A DNA stretch of 64,000 nucleotides from Ovis canadensis. Lineage: Eukaryota; Chordata; Mammalia; Artiodactyla; Bovidae. The stretch covers positions 17,481,001 through 17,545,000 of the forward strand of contig NC_091246.1 of the NCBI RefSeq assembly GCF_042477335.2, in the 5' to 3' direction. The position numbers were made by a program, and so were the translations under genes. This document shows, piece by piece, positions 11,507 through 23,885 of the stretch. Below the pieces are notes generated by a model. The model made no database searches, had not been told where the DNA came from, and saw only the letters and a list, made by a program, of their open reading frames with translations. Position 1 is the stretch's first letter. Each line of letters begins with the position of its first letter.

Positions 11507-12562
11507 TCCTTTAAAAAAATCATCTCCTAAATTTCAGTTTTGTCATCTGTGAAATAAGAACAAAACATATAATAGATATTACAGTAACAATATAAATTGT
11601 TATGGGATTAGGTGAGCTGACATGCTAGGAACTCTTGTCACAGTGCTTAGCATATTGTAGGCAAATGTGTTCAGCAAATCTTGGCTCTGACTCTTACTGT
11701 TATAAATTTATTCTATTTTTACTTACATTGTAAATAACTCTGAAATAGATATCCACACAGATAATCCTTTGACCATAATTCTGATTACTTCTTTATGACA
11801 GCTTCCGAGAAGGAGAGTTACTTAGATTCAAGCGTATGAACATATTGGATAATCCTGATATTTAAAATTATCCAGAAAAGGCAATTCTACAGCTTGCCTT
11901 GTTTAACTACCCCTTTGAGCTCTGAAAATTAAATTGTTAAATATTATTTGATAGATTACAAACCTAACTAAGGTTTATGTAAAAATCTAGTGCTTTTTAA
12001 AATCTAGAAAAATTTTTTAAACCGAGTGATTTTAATGCTAGTGATAGGTCATTAGCAACAAAAAGAATATAGAACAGAAACTTTCCCAGTTTATGGTAAG
12101 CTCTAACAGTCACAGAAGGGAAACTGTGTTTAGGAGGCCACACCCTGGCTTCCTGTAATCCTTTAGCCACACTCTCCCCTTGGCATTCCTTCCTAGCACC
12201 TGCCACTTTAAATCCCCCACTTTGCATTGCCATTGAGCTCTGAGATTCCTTCCTTATCTTTGACCTTTTTATTTAAGGATGTGACTTTCAGCTAACCTTT
12301 GGCCTATGGGTCAGGAGTTAAGCTGTCCATTCTCCTGGCTCCTTTCATCCTTTAGCTTCTTAAGGACAAAGCCAGTTGTGTATAACTTACATATGTTTGT
12401 GTCATCTCAAGCCATTCTTAGGTGGTGAAACCTCATCAGGCAGGTGCTGCAAAGGCCTTGTTGAATGGAAATTCTGAGAAACAAACTTTTAAAAAGAGCT
12501 TTAGACTTTGGATTTCTCAGGGAAATTCAGCTTGTTCAAGATGCAAAGTTGCTTTTATTTCC
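11507..12562. other. Intergenic with faint MIR remnant
   Basis: No gene is seen. About 11600-11680 (CAGTGCTTAGCATATTGTAG) resembles the 3' part of a MIR element. The rest is AT-rich. Confidence 0.45.
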
Positions 12563-12680
12563 TTTTTTTTTCAGTTGCACAGTGAGGCTTGTGGGATCTT
12601 AGTTCTTCGACCAGGAATGGAACCCAGGCCATTACACAGCGAAAAGCTAAGTACTAACCACTGGACTGCTGGTGAATTCC
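12563..12680 (-). mobile_element. CHR-type tRNA-Glu SINE
   Basis: Reverse-orientation SINE. The poly(T) at the left is the complement of its tail, followed by GTGGGATCTTAGTTCTTCGA and ending near CTGGTGAATTCC, a decayed 'CAGGGAAGTCC' head. Confidence 0.8.
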
Positions 12681-14524
12681 TTCAAGTTCCATTTCAATGT
12701 TATCTTTTAAGAGAGGCTAGAGAAATATTCTTAATGGAGCCAGTCTTGATCTAGTTTTCTCATTCTGAAAGTAAAGTCACTGGCATGGTTGTTGTGAGGA
12801 TTCAGTGTTATAAATTGTTACTGCCCTCAAGGAGATCTTGTTGCTGGGGACAGAACATACACAAGATGTCTGTAATACAGGGAAGAGGAAGCAAGGGTCT
12901 TGAAGCAATAAGAGTATTCTACAAAAGAAGAGATTATATTGAGTGGTGGAAATCTAGGAGGACTTCACGTAAGATGGTGTTTAAGATGAGTCAAGCTTCC
13001 TGAAAGAGTGGTATCTAAGATCAGTCATGAAAGATTTTAGAAAATGGAATTTAGTGCAAGAAGAGAGACTCACAAGAGTAAAGCTGGAGGTATCAAAGAG
13101 TGGAGAGTGTTTGGGGACCATCAAGTGAAGCAGTTTCCTTAGCATGTCTGATACATTCAGGCAGTTGTGAAAAGAAGGGTACACTGAGCCAGACTACAGA
13201 AGGCCTGGTTTGCTGGGATACAGTATCTGACTCAGTCTGGTGGACGAGACACTGAAGGTTTGATAGCTGGGGATGACTGTGATTTGAGAAGGACAATTAG
13301 GAAGCTGTGTGAAAGTGAAGAAAAAGGAGACACTAATAAGGAATGCTATATTTTTTTTAGACTAGAGACAACAGAAGGAGTGAGGTTCAAAGCCAGGACA
13401 GTTGCTGTGAGGGTGGAGAGATGGAGGGCATGCTTAGTAAATGTGTGAAATATTTTCTAAAAAGGAAAATAATAACAATTTCTTTTCTTAAATAATTTAT
13501 TTTCAAAAAATTAATAGTTAAATAGCAAATTAGAATCGATGATTAAAAACTCACAAAACATCAACAAATAAAATCTTTGGTTGGTACCGCTAATCACATT
13601 CTACAAAGCACATTGATCCAATTTCAATTAAAAAGCATATGAAGAAGGTCACCAAACAGTATCACAAAGAGATGAGCCTAATAATAAGATACATGTCCAT
13701 TTCCAATCCTAAAATCCTTCATGGCTGAATAGACTGGATGCTGGGTCAGGAGATCTTGCACTATGTCCTGGGTTTCCACTAATTGTCCATGTGACCACTA
13801 GAAAGTTACTTCAAAACCCTCTGGACTGTTTTCTCCTCTGTAAAGTGAGGAGTAGAACAAGCCAATCTAATGATTTATATAAATAAAAGGACTTGTTATA
13901 CCTGGTTTCTGGAAGCTTTCAGTGGTGTCCATAGCAGAACAAGTAATAGAGAAGCATAGATGATATAATTGGTCTAAATTTTTCTGTTGGGTTCAAATGA
14001 TCCATAAAGAGATGTACCATCAGTGAACTATAATTCATTTGAACCATAAATTCTTACTACTCCAGTCACCAAGCTGTAAATACAGGCCACCAAGGAAAGC
14101 TGTGGAGTGATTTTAGAATTAGCTTCCAGTCTCATGTGTACCTTGCCAAGCTTCTGATACACAGGTACCTACAATTCCTTTTGACAGTCACTTTAACCTA
14201 ATACAACTTGACAGACCAAGACTCAACTTGCAAAAGAAATAATTTGAGATAAATTACATTAAGTAATATATTAAATGTTTATTCACTTATCATAGGAATT
14301 TCCTGCAGAGTTTCTTTTAAAAACTGTTCCCCTCATTTAATTTAATGATACTCAGTCTCCTCATGACTTTTCAATGGCACTCAGTTACATTTCAGTGGAA
14401 AGGCCCCCTGTGCACAGCAGACAAGGCCCCAAAAGCAGAGAAGTGCACTCACTCTGAGAAGAGCAGTAAAATCCTATGTTCACACAAAAAGGTCTACTGT
14501 GCCTTCCTCGGCTACAGTTCAAAA
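12681..14524. other. Intergenic with MIR remnant
   Basis: No gene is seen. Bases about 13740-13900 (around 'TTTTCTCCTCTGTAAAGTGA') are an old MIR in plus orientation. About 12740-12830 may be another MIR tail. Other short open frames have no recognisable domains. Confidence 0.5.
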
Positions 14525-14738
14525 GAAGCTACTAATGGCTCAGTGCTAAAGAATCCACTGGCAATGCAGGAGACAGACCCAGTTTCAATCCCTGGGCTGG
14601 GAAGATCCCCTGGAGGAGGACATAGCCATCCACTCTAGTATTTTTGCTGGTAAAACCCCATGGACAGAGAAACCTGATGGGCTATGGTCCATGGGATCAT
14701 AAAGAGTCGGATATGACTGACGCACAGCACAGTACAAA
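14525..14738 (+). mobile_element. Bov-tA SINE
   Basis: A plus-orientation SINE from the tRNA-like head (TAATGGCTCAGTGCTAAAGA) through the middle GGGAAGATCCCCTGG to AAAGAGTCGGATATGACTGA. The head is diverged. Confidence 0.88.
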
Positions 14739-15031
14739 AATACTGTCAAAAGTGTTACTGTGATTTAATGCCAGATGAGAGAATAAGCAATATTACTCAA
14801 ATGACAACTGTCACCAGAGTTTTGAGATGTGATATCATGTGGTAGTTTGGGGACAAATTTAAGTCCACATAAGCTCATGAGAACAATGAAAGCTCATGAG
14901 AAAGAAATGCAAATTTGGGGGAATCCCATGGTTTCTGTGTTTATGTGTTTGCCTGGACTACTTTGAGTCTGTGGGGATGTTTATTGAATGCTGTTTAAAG
15001 AAAGGACCTACACACAAGAATGCATTGTTTT

Positions 15032-15815
15032 TTTTAAAAAAATTATTTTATTATTCTCATTACTTATTTTTATTTTTTGTCCATGCTACACAGCATGCTC
15101 TTTTTTTTTTTTTTTCATTTTTTTGGGCTCCAAAATCACTGCAGATGGTGACTGCAGCCATGAAATTAAAAGATGCTTGCTCCTTGGAAGAAAAGTTATG
15201 ACCAACCTAGACAGCATATTAAAAAGCAGAGACATTACTTTGCCAACAAAGGTCTGTCTAGTCAAAGTTATGGTTTTTCCAGTGGTCATGTATGGATTTG
15301 CAAGTTGGGCTATAAAGAAAGCTGAGTGCCAAAGAACTGATGCTTTTGAACTGTGGTGTTGGAGAAGACTCTTGAGAGTCCCTTGGACTTCAAGGAGATC
15401 CAAGCAGTCAATCCTAAAGGAAATCAGTCCTGAATATTCATTGGAAGGACTGATGCTTCAGTTGAGGCTCCAATATTTTGATGCTCCAATCCACCTGATG
15501 CGAAGAACTGACTCATTGGAAAAGACTCTGATGGTGGGAAAGATTGAGAGCAGGAGGAAAAGGGGATTACACAGGATGAGATGGTTGGACGGCATCACCT
15601 ACTTGATGGACATGAGTTTGAGTAAGCTCTGGGAGTTACAGATGGATAGGGAAGCCTAGAGTGCTGCAATCCATGGGGTCACAAAGAGCCAGACATTACT
15701 GAGTGACTGAATTAACTAACACGGCATGTGGGATCTTAGTACCCTGACCAGGAATCCCACAACCCCAGCATTGGAAGTGCAGAGTCTTAACTTCTGGACC
15801 ACCAGGGAAGTCCTA
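15032..15815 (-). mobile_element. CHR-type SINE, split by a BovB
   Basis: A reverse-orientation SINE whose left part (T-rich tail complement, then GTCCATGCTACACAGCATG) and right part (GTGGGATCTTAGTACCCTGA to CCACCAGGGAAGTCC) are separated by BovB 15098-15718. The whole unit is flanked by the 13-bp duplication AATGCATTGTTTT at 15019-15031 and 15816-15828. Confidence 0.88.
15098..15718 (+). mobile_element. BovB LINE 3' fragment nested in SINE
   Basis: A plus-strand BovB that reads SKITADGDCSHEIKRCLLLG through to the GAGTGACTGAATTAACT tail. It keeps an open frame of about 180 codons, but this is only the domain after RT. It is flanked by ACACAGCATG (15088-15097) and ACACGGCATG (15719-15728), a target duplication with one difference. 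A run of T at 15100-15125 sits at the 5' junction. Confidence 0.93.
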
Positions 15816-17264
15816 AATGCATTGTTTTAATAAATGCATTGTGCCGTTAAGTGTGAATGCTGTGTAGAGTTTAATGACATTATGAACTTGCTGTTTTGAT
15901 AATGAGATTCTGAGGATGACTCATCCAGATTTCTTCTGATCACCAAACCAAAGAGGTTCATTTCAGCCTTCCATAAACTGAATATTCTTTCTAGAGTGGG
16001 CAGAAAATTTAAATTCCTCTATTGTGTATACATATAATCTCAAACCCATCAATTTCCTACCTAGAGTTCAGAAGGTTTTAAAACCAATGTTCTGTCAAGA
16101 ATTTTGGGAAAATAATACATTCCAGAGATGAGACAATCAAATGACATTATTTATATTCTGGGCTTAACTATGGGATTCATTTTTGAATCCAAGTGTTATC
16201 ATGGTGGCATACGGTTGTGAGTTCTGCCAGATCCACACCTTTCATTCTTTTGTGGGCACCACCCCTCCCAGTGCAAAACTGAGCTAATGCTCCTCAGCAG
16301 GGAAAACAAATCATATATCCATCAATTCATTAGAGTCTGGTATTACACTCCTATTGTCTACTCTAAATCTTTTGTTAAGCTCTCTGTTAAATGAGCTATT
16401 AAATGGTAATATTTAGATTTTCATCATTCTATTTGAATTTCACAGGTCTTAAATCATCAAGAACTCATGCTGAATTGAAAGTTTTCAATACCTGACATGT
16501 GAAACTAAAGGATTAGGAAAACTATTTTAGTACTTCTTTTCATAAGAAAACCATGAACTCTCACAAATTATCATGTCCTTTCCTCTCATAGGTATAATCT
16601 GCCATTTGGCTTTAGCGATAACACATATACTCGTGGTCCAATGCAAGTGACACCTCACATTTCCATAGAGATAGAGGATGCAGAGCTCTCCTGCACATAT
16701 CTGCTGCCTTCTTGTGGTCCTCATGTGTCAGAAGGGTCTTTTATCCACAGATTCCCCACAAGTCTCCAGGCTGGTTTCTGCAAGAGCTATCTTTTCATTT
16801 GTCTTATGCTGTTCACCCTTGATCACATATGCCTAATTTTTCAGAACAAACTTTAAAATATGTTCGGAGGGTAGCATTTTCTACTCATCGATCTGCGATC
16901 CATTTTGAGGAAACTCTTCTTACAACTGAAAACATATTACATAAAGCAGTGATTTTCAAACCAGTTTTTTCAGTCTAAGGGTCATTTTTTCCCCCCAAAT
17001 AACATCTTATGCAGGAACCTGGATTTATAAAATCAACAGATACAGGCTGCTCTGCCTGAAGCCCCCAGGGAAGATGTGTGGCCACCTCCCTTTGGCCTTC
17101 TTTTAGCATTCTGCAGCTGACCATGAGACACCTCCTATGAAGCTTGAGTTCACGCCTCACAAATTATTCACCATGCTGACTCTAGTACTTGCAAAAAGGC
17201 TGTTGACAGCTAGTGACTTCTGAACCAGTGCTGCCTGGGGTCACAAACAGCCAGAGCCCCACTA
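15816..17264. other. TAL2 3' flank and probable 3' UTR
   Basis: Downstream of the TAL2 stop on the minus strand. I see no standard AATAAA signal that clearly ends the transcript, so the extent of the 3' UTR is unknown. No other gene or young repeat is recognised. Confidence 0.4.
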
Positions 17265-17582
17265 TCACGGAATGTGGTGGCTTGAGCCAGGTGATGGAAC
17301 CTGGTAGTCACCAAGCAGAGTCCTGTCTGGCAGGTGGGGTCCTTGAGGGAAAAGGCCCAGAATGTTTCCTGGAGCGGCCACTCCTGTTTGCTGTAGGCTC
17401 TGCTCTCCCAAGACCTTCACCAGGAAGTTGATGTACCTCATGGCCAGGCGAAGTGTTTCATTTTTGCTCAGCTTCTTGTCCGGAGGGTGAGTGGGGATGA
17501 GCTTCCTCAGCTTGGCAAAGGCACTGTTGACGTTCTGCTGCCTCCACCGCTCCCTGCTGTTCATGAAGATCTTTCTGGTCAT
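17265..17582 (-). CDS. TAL2: TAL2, class II basic helix-loop-helix transcription factor
   Basis: It encodes a 105-residue nuclear protein that pairs with class I E proteins to bind E-boxes. TAL2 is needed for midbrain GABAergic neuron identity, and its ectopic activation by t(7;9) drives human T-cell leukaemia. The basic region is at residues 3-17 ([10 protein letters not shown], with Glu11 the E-box contact), helix 1 about 18-29, the loop with [13 protein letters not shown] about 30-42, and helix 2 about 43-60 ([16 protein letters not shown]). The tail ends SHHIP. I chose the Met of MTRKIF; an earlier in-frame Met lies across a strong splice acceptor, in the intron. The human protein, as I recall it, has 108 residues; this copy lacks about three between GPHLP and DRTLL. 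The frame is intact with A at -3. The DNA-binding helix region is near-identical to human, so identity is secure. Confidence 0.97.
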   Translation of the reverse strand: MTRKIFMNSRERWRQQNVNSAFAKLRKLIPTHPPDKKLSKNETLRLAMRYINFLVKVLGEQSLQQTGVAAPGNILGLFPQGPHLPDRTLLGDYQVPSPGSSHHIP

Positions 17583-17615
17583 GTTGGAGTTCCTGAGACA
17601 AGAAAGAGAAAGGGC
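17583..17615 (-). other. Splice acceptor and 10-nt leader before the TAL2 ATG
   Basis: On the minus strand a pyrimidine tract (CCCTTTCTCTTTCTTGTCTC) ends in CAG at 17595-17593. It is followed by ten bases (17592-17583) and then the ATG. This is a near-ideal 3' splice site and implies that the coding exon is preceded by at least one upstream noncoding exon. Confidence 0.75.
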
Positions 17616-19328
17616 CCTGAGGGCCAACACCTTGTCAGAGGCCTGCTGGGTAGCCCATGTCCTGCCAGGAGCTTGAGCCGTTCATCTTTTCCACCCAGAT
17701 CTTAGGGGACGTGCTGCCTCATTTCCAGGTGTTGTGGATCTTCCTGTGACAAGAGAAGAAAATGCGGCAGAAGAAAGGGCAGTGAGAACACCTCCTGTCA
17801 GCTTTTCTCTCCCTGGTTGTCTCGAAGCCTCCAGGTAAAATGGTGTTTTTATCCTAATACTCCCGTTACTTCTGTTATAACCAACTCTTCCTAAGTGTTC
17901 AGAATCAGGCACGGCGTAGGACTGAGTACACATGAGAATAAAATACATATTTGTTAATAGGGAGTTGAATTTAGATTCTTTAAAAGGGGGGAGGGGGCTG
18001 TGATCCTAGGTTTCATTTACAACATAAATTAGGAATGAAGAAGGTGACAGCAAAACTCTTCTGGGTGGTGGACTTTATCTGTAGGATTGGGCGCACTGTG
18101 TAAGAGCTAAAATGTCTAGACCAGACCACAGTCAGAGGAGGATGAACAGGGTGAGGAAGAATCTTGAAGTCCAGTTGTATGAAGAATAGCAATGGGGTTA
18201 TTTAGCACGCCAAACAAAGAAAAGGAGTAGGTGAAGGGCGACAATTTGATATGGATGCTGCGGAAGATAGCCAGGCTCCCCAAGGTTGAATTTGGATGAT
18301 CTTTCCAACCGTAGGCGAGGTGATTGTTATCACGTATTGCCAATCCTAATCGTGCCATTTTTTCCTCTGAGAGGCACAGGCCCCTTTGTTCAGGTGGCTT
18401 GGATTAACATACATCAATGGCAATGTTTATGGCACATCAGGAAATAAGCCAAAACCCAGCACCAGACATTTGGTACCCTTGGCTCATGGCTATCAGTTTG
18501 CTACCTGCTCCGGTCTCAGCAGCCCGGTCAGAGGGTCCCTTCCTGTTCCCCACACCACCACCTCCCCCCACCAAAAGAGTAGTAAATATTCCCAATTCCA
18601 TACCTTTGCATTTTCTGTCCCATGAGTTCCCTCCTCACTGTTTACTTGCCTATTTCTACACAATCTTTAAAGAGCAGATTAAATCCTTCTTTCCATTCCT
18701 ACAAACCCTTCCAGGCCATCCCAGAGCCTCCCATATCCTTCCCTTGCTGAACCCCTGCAGCCACTGGTGGTAGACAAAGGCTATTAGGAGAATTAAATAA
18801 GCTTAATATTTGTAAATCACTTTCAACAGTGCCTGACACACAGTAATGGCTATAAAAGTGTTGAGGAATAAATACAACAAAAATATGTTTATAAATAAAA
18901 ATGACTTGTGAAATACTGAATTGTGAATACTGGGGGGAAGGTAATATCTTGTTTTTCTATAACCAAGTGTGATTATACAACCTCTTGGCTCTTGCTACCT
19001 TTGTTCCTTTATTTTAACCCTTCCCGTAGACCTGCTCTGTGCTAGGCCCCCTGCTATGAGCTGGGCTTGTGGACTTGGCTGGGATGGGATACTTGTGCTC
19101 AAGGAGCTTATTGGATGGCCTTATGGAGAAGGCAGCACATACAGAAACATTGAAGAATCACAGGACAAGGTCCCACACACTAAGGGCCAAATCCAGAGAG
19201 ACACTTGCTGACTAGAGAAAAGTGTCAAGGGATCATGTCAAGACCAAAATGATCAGGTCAACGCTGCTGAGCTTTTCCCTAAATTCTACCTTTCTTCTAC
19301 TTTTATTTGGGCTTTTCTGAGGATATGA
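17616..19328. other. Probable TAL2 5' intron, with MIR remnant
   Basis: Noncoding sequence upstream of the TAL2 acceptor. About 18780-18870 (GTGCCTGACACACAGTAATG) is the 3' part of an old MIR. No other exon is recognised. Confidence 0.5.
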
Positions 19329-19545
19329 GGGGCTTCCCCAGTGGCTCGTCGGTAAAGAATCTGCCTGCAGTGCAAGAGATGTAGGAACTTAGATTTGATC
19401 TCTGGGTCGGAAAGATCCCCTGCAGGAGGGGATGGCAATCCACTCCAGTATTCTTGTCTGGAGAATCCCATGGACAGAAGAGCCTGGTGGGCTGTAGTCC
19501 ATAGGGTCGCAAAGAATCGGAAATGACTGAGTGAGCACATACGCA
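19329..19545 (+). mobile_element. Bov-tA SINE
   Basis: Plus orientation, from GGGCTTCCCCAGTGGCTCG to GCAAAGAATCGGAAATGACT. It lies in the predicted TAL2 intron, antisense to the gene. Confidence 0.92.
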
Positions 19546-21069
19546 CACACAAGGATATGAGTCTGTAGGTAAACACTGAGCATCTGACATAGGTTACATA
19601 AAAGCAACATATAGAATACCAGGAAGTTGGTAGGTGCCTCTCAAAATGCCAGCTTCCTTCCACAACTGTTTGTGTTAACGGCCCACCATTGCAGGAAGGA
19701 GTTGGAGGGTTACAAATTGGCACCTGTGGCATGAAAGGGTGGGCCCATTTTATTTGAAAAGGACCTAAAGAAGTGATTTGTTGAAGCCCTAGTGACTTAT
19801 GAGAAAGCAGATCCTTTTCTAACTTAATAAACACTTGGAACTTCTGCTCCAGAACTTTTCTTCTATTCCAGTGGCCCTTCACTTGGACTGCTTCTTGGAT
19901 TCACCCAGACTGTACCCCAGGCCAATTAAATAAAAATTTCTGGGGGCATTCGTGTTTTTTAAAACTCCCCAGGTGGATCAGCTTGGTCCTCCAGGAAGCA
20001 GATGTCAAGCTGGAGCTGGATGTACAACTAGCAGTTTATTGGGAGTTAAGGCCTGTGAAAGATGAAAAAAGAAAAGAAAGACTTGGGCCAAGAATGACTT
20101 CAGACTGCAATGCACATCTGACACTTGCAAAATCAAAGCAGGGAGGCTGCAGGACTGGACAGAAGAGCCTCAGGCTGCAGTACAGAGCTGGAAAAGTGGC
20201 AGCCAACCCAACAGGGAGATCTGGGGCAAAAAGTGCCTGTAAAGGAGATGCTATGGGGCAAGAATCGCCAGGTCCTGGCAGCGCTGCCACGCTCACTCAT
20301 AGGCTGGGAGCTACCTGAAGAATGGAGGCCCAGTCCTGAGTCCAGTCAGCACTGCTACGGATGGCTGTCAGCTAACTGCGCTCCCTGTAGCTGAACTGCA
20401 AGTGTCTTCCTGAAGCGAGGTCCCATCAGTGCACCCCTCACATGATCTCCCTGTGCAGCCTATGCTAAGAACATTGCCTTGCTCTCCAAACAGAAGCTCT
20501 GAAACCCAGCAAAACTATGTTTAAGAAGGAAGCAGTATTTAGGGGATTAAGAGTGACAAACTGTTAATATTACATAGAATATCAGCTAGAAGGATATATG
20601 CCACTAGGACATTTCCCCATGCAGGTTCTTGTTGACCTTCCTGCTTCTGCCTGGGTAGGAGAGGCCAGTGCTGTGCTGAGAAACCAGTGGTGAGCAGAAT
20701 CATGGCAGCTCAAGTTCAGTGGCTGATCTCAGGCCCCCTCCGGCTTCCCCCATCAGCCACTTAGGTTTACTTCCTCTATCTCTGTAGAGACACCCTGGTT
20801 GGATCCATGATCCAATACAGTCACATGTACTCCAAACTTTACTATCAACAATTACTGACCCTATGCGCCAGACACTGTGCTGGCTGCTGGACACTGAGGA
20901 ACCCTCTGCCCTATGACACAGATGGGAAGCCCAGGGTCTGTAGGATCAGAGAAATACCACCTAACTCAGGCAATCCAGGGGACTTCCAATCTGAAGGGGG
21001 TGATACCCAAGGCCTCTTTCTGTGCTGAAATGCCATAATGCCCTGCCTTTGCCTTTTATCTACCTAAAG
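19546..21069. other. Intronic or intergenic, no exon seen
   Basis: About 19980-20130 may be part of an old repeat that I cannot name. No gene is supported. Confidence 0.4.
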
Positions 21070-21340
21070 TGAAAGTGAACATTGCTCAGTCATATCTGAC
21101 TCTTTGTGACCCCATGGACTATACAGTCCATGGAATTCTCCGGGCCAGAATACTAGAGTGGGTAGCCTATCCTTTCTCCAGAGGGTCTTCTCAACCCAGG
21201 GATCAAACTCAGGTCTCTCACACTGCAGGTGGATCCTTTACCAGCTAAGTCACCAGGAAAGCCCAAGCATACTGGAGTGGGTAGCCTATCCCTTCTCCAG
21301 TGGATCTTTCCAACCCAGGAATCGAACCAGGGTCTAACCT
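21070..21340 (-). mobile_element. Bov-tA SINE plus a second partial copy
   Basis: A reverse-orientation Bov-tA at 21070-21262, ending CCACCAGGAAAGCCC. It is followed directly by a second partial reverse copy, 21263-21340, that repeats ATACTGGAGTGGGTAGCCTA and ends AATCGAACCAGGGTCT. The arrangement is a dimer or an insertion of one copy next to another. Confidence 0.87.
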
Positions 21341-23559
21341 GGCCTTTATATCTACAATGAGCATTGTCGGACCTGTATCTAACTATACCTACAATATGAA
21401 AGTATGAACCTAAATCAAGGGAATTTTTAAGACTATCCAGTTGTGCTCACGTTGAAACTGGCTGCTTTGCAGCCAGGACTATAGGAGTAAAGTTACTTTT
21501 AAGCTTCTCTTGTCAAAAGAGGCTTTAGCTTATTCACTAGTCCCATGGGAGGGTCATTTTCAAGCTGGGAAGAAAAGATTAGCCAGGATAAACTAACTGA
21601 TGTTCTCTTCTGAGAAAGCTCCATCCTATTGTGAGAAGCAGAAACAGGGAGGAGAGAAGTCAGGCTTCTGAAATGCAGTCTTGCCATTCTAGGAGATGCT
21701 TAATAATTACTTGTTGATTTATCCTCAAGTGTGTTACTCTCCTTCTCCACACTGGGAAATAAAAATCAGTGATTCAACAAGCTGGAAAAACTCAAAGTAG
21801 AGGTCACTGGAAAATTATTAAAGTATTTATTAAATCAAAGGAAAATGGCATTTAGTGTTTTTCCTGTTGCAAGTACTGATTGCTGCAAATCTTGATTCAG
21901 AGTACTTTAAGAGCTTAAAAAATACTCCAGATGCCACAGAATCAGAGAGCATCAGACAGATGTTGAAACAGAGGTTCAGTTCTTTGTCCCAGGTCACACA
22001 GCCCAATGTGGCAGAGCCTGTGTCCCAAGCCTGAGTCACCACTGGCGCCAGCTGAGTCAGGGCTGGGGAAGCCCAGGGACAGATTTCATCTCAGAACAAT
22101 TATTTCAAATATATAAAGGGAAAAGTCTTCTCAGAATATTAAGTTAAAAGGCATGAATTAAAATACATGGACACATAAAATAACCAGTTATACTTCATAG
22201 GTATGAGAATAATTCTAAAATGCAAAATAATAAAACCTATGCTTCACTTTTAACATTAAATAATTAGATTTGTCACCATCATTTCTAACTGGTGATTGGT
22301 AAGTGGTTTTTTCAGAAGATCAGCAACATCTGTAACAAGAGTTGAAGGTGTCTATGATTTTTATTGATGACAAAGGCGTCAGCACTGCTACCACCACTGT
22401 ATTTATTCATAATAAACTACATAAACATTCATAAATAAAGGAAATGCTCAATTTAGTTGAAAGGTTAGTAGATAAAAGGATGTAATTTAGAATCTCCTGA
22501 GTTTTATCCACACACCCCTGGGTGGGTAGGTGTCATGGGCCAAAGGTTAAGAATGCCTGAATAGGAGGAATGTCACAGTAAATTGAATAGGAATATGGAT
22601 GAACACAAACTTCGTTACCACAGAAGGTAACAGGTTACTGGAGAAAAGAACAACATGATGCCCCCTGAGAAGGTGACCACTACCTGTAACAGGTGCTGCT
22701 GCTTTTTCATGTGGATGTTTTCTGGACATGGAGCCCAGGTCAACCAGAAAGGCAGCACAGACGTACAGACAGCTAATGTTCCTACAGTGGACTGGGCCAG
22801 GCATTCAGGCTCTCACTGCTCTCTTCTCATAAGATGTTAATTTCTCTTTCTGGCATTTGGTCCTGTATATTTCTCTCTTCTTTCATCTCTCTTTGAAAAG
22901 TAAGTGAAAACATGATACAGAAGGAGGGTAATGAAGGGTGGTTTATACAATTGGGTTTGGGGAAGGTGCCTAACCTCAAACACCAGGCACAGGTTTGCCT
23001 TTAGAAGTTGCTTTAGAAGTAACACAGGCTAACTTAAGGGGGGTGGGGGTGGGTGGGGAATCAAGCAGTACCGCAAGTGATAAAGCAAAAAAAAGTCCCC
23101 CTCCCTTATCCATCTACCTATTCAAACTCGTTCTCCTGCAGCAGCCAGTTTGGTGTGTCTTTATATAATATATCCTCTATACATATTTTTAAAAATCACC
23201 ATACGTGCTATTATGCAATTACTTTTCTCACCAGACAGCTCTGCATGTTGATGTTCTAAACAAGTACATTTACTGTGAATGTGGATGTTTGGGTGGGCTC
23301 CCGGTGCACTGGGAGGGCCACCTGTTTCAAAACAGCGCTCTACACCTGCCTTCCCAGCTCACGCCCACCCAACCCAACCTGCTGCCCTTGACCGCTTCAC
23401 TTCCCAGCTTTTCCCTTTTTCTTTTTCTAATTCTTGCTCCCCCTTGCCTGCAGCGCCTGCCCTGCGACTAAGTTCAGGCATTCTGGAGAAACATCTAAAG
23501 TTTCGCACCTGCCAGGTTTCCAGGAGTCTCTCACCCCAGCTCAGAAGCTGCCAAGACGG
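21341..23559. other. Noncoding sequence between SINE and CpG-rich promoter region
   Basis: It contains a MIR-like conserved box near 21990-22010 (CCAGGTCACACAGCCCAATG) and otherwise AT-rich unique DNA. No exon is recognised. Confidence 0.4.
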
Positions 23560-23839
23560 CCCTCGGAGATGCTCCTGGGTGTCCGGGACATCACATATCA
23601 AGGCTCAGCGCCCCGCCGACACGCGCTAGGTACCCGCTAGGCTTACCCGGAGCTGCACCACGGCCCCTGCTCCGCGGAAAGTCCCCAAGTCTTCTCACCG
23701 AGTCGCCTTGGTGGCTGCCACCAAGTCACCTCCACACCCCTGCCCTCCGCGGCGAGTGCGGCTCGGACTGGGGAATTGCGCCAGAGACTCCCTGGCGCCC
23801 AAACCCAGCAGCGCCCCCAACCCTCTTTAGCTCACGCAC

Positions 23840-23885
23840 CTCCTCTCCGAGCAGGGAGCCCGCGCCGCAGTTGTCGCCCTCGCCT
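23840..23885 (-). other. Predicted noncoding first exon of TAL2 with splice donor
   Basis: About 45 bases from the predicted start to GGAGAGGAG followed by GTGCGTGAG (donor GT at 23839-23838; a second possible GT at 23835-23834 reads GTGAGC). Splicing to the acceptor at 17593 would remove an intron of about 6.2 kb. The joining is inferred; no transcript evidence is available here. Confidence 0.35.

Noticed and set aside
14988..15659. Open frame of 223 codons on the plus strand
   Set aside because: Its second half is the BovB C-terminal region and its first half is T-rich SINE tail; it is not a gene.
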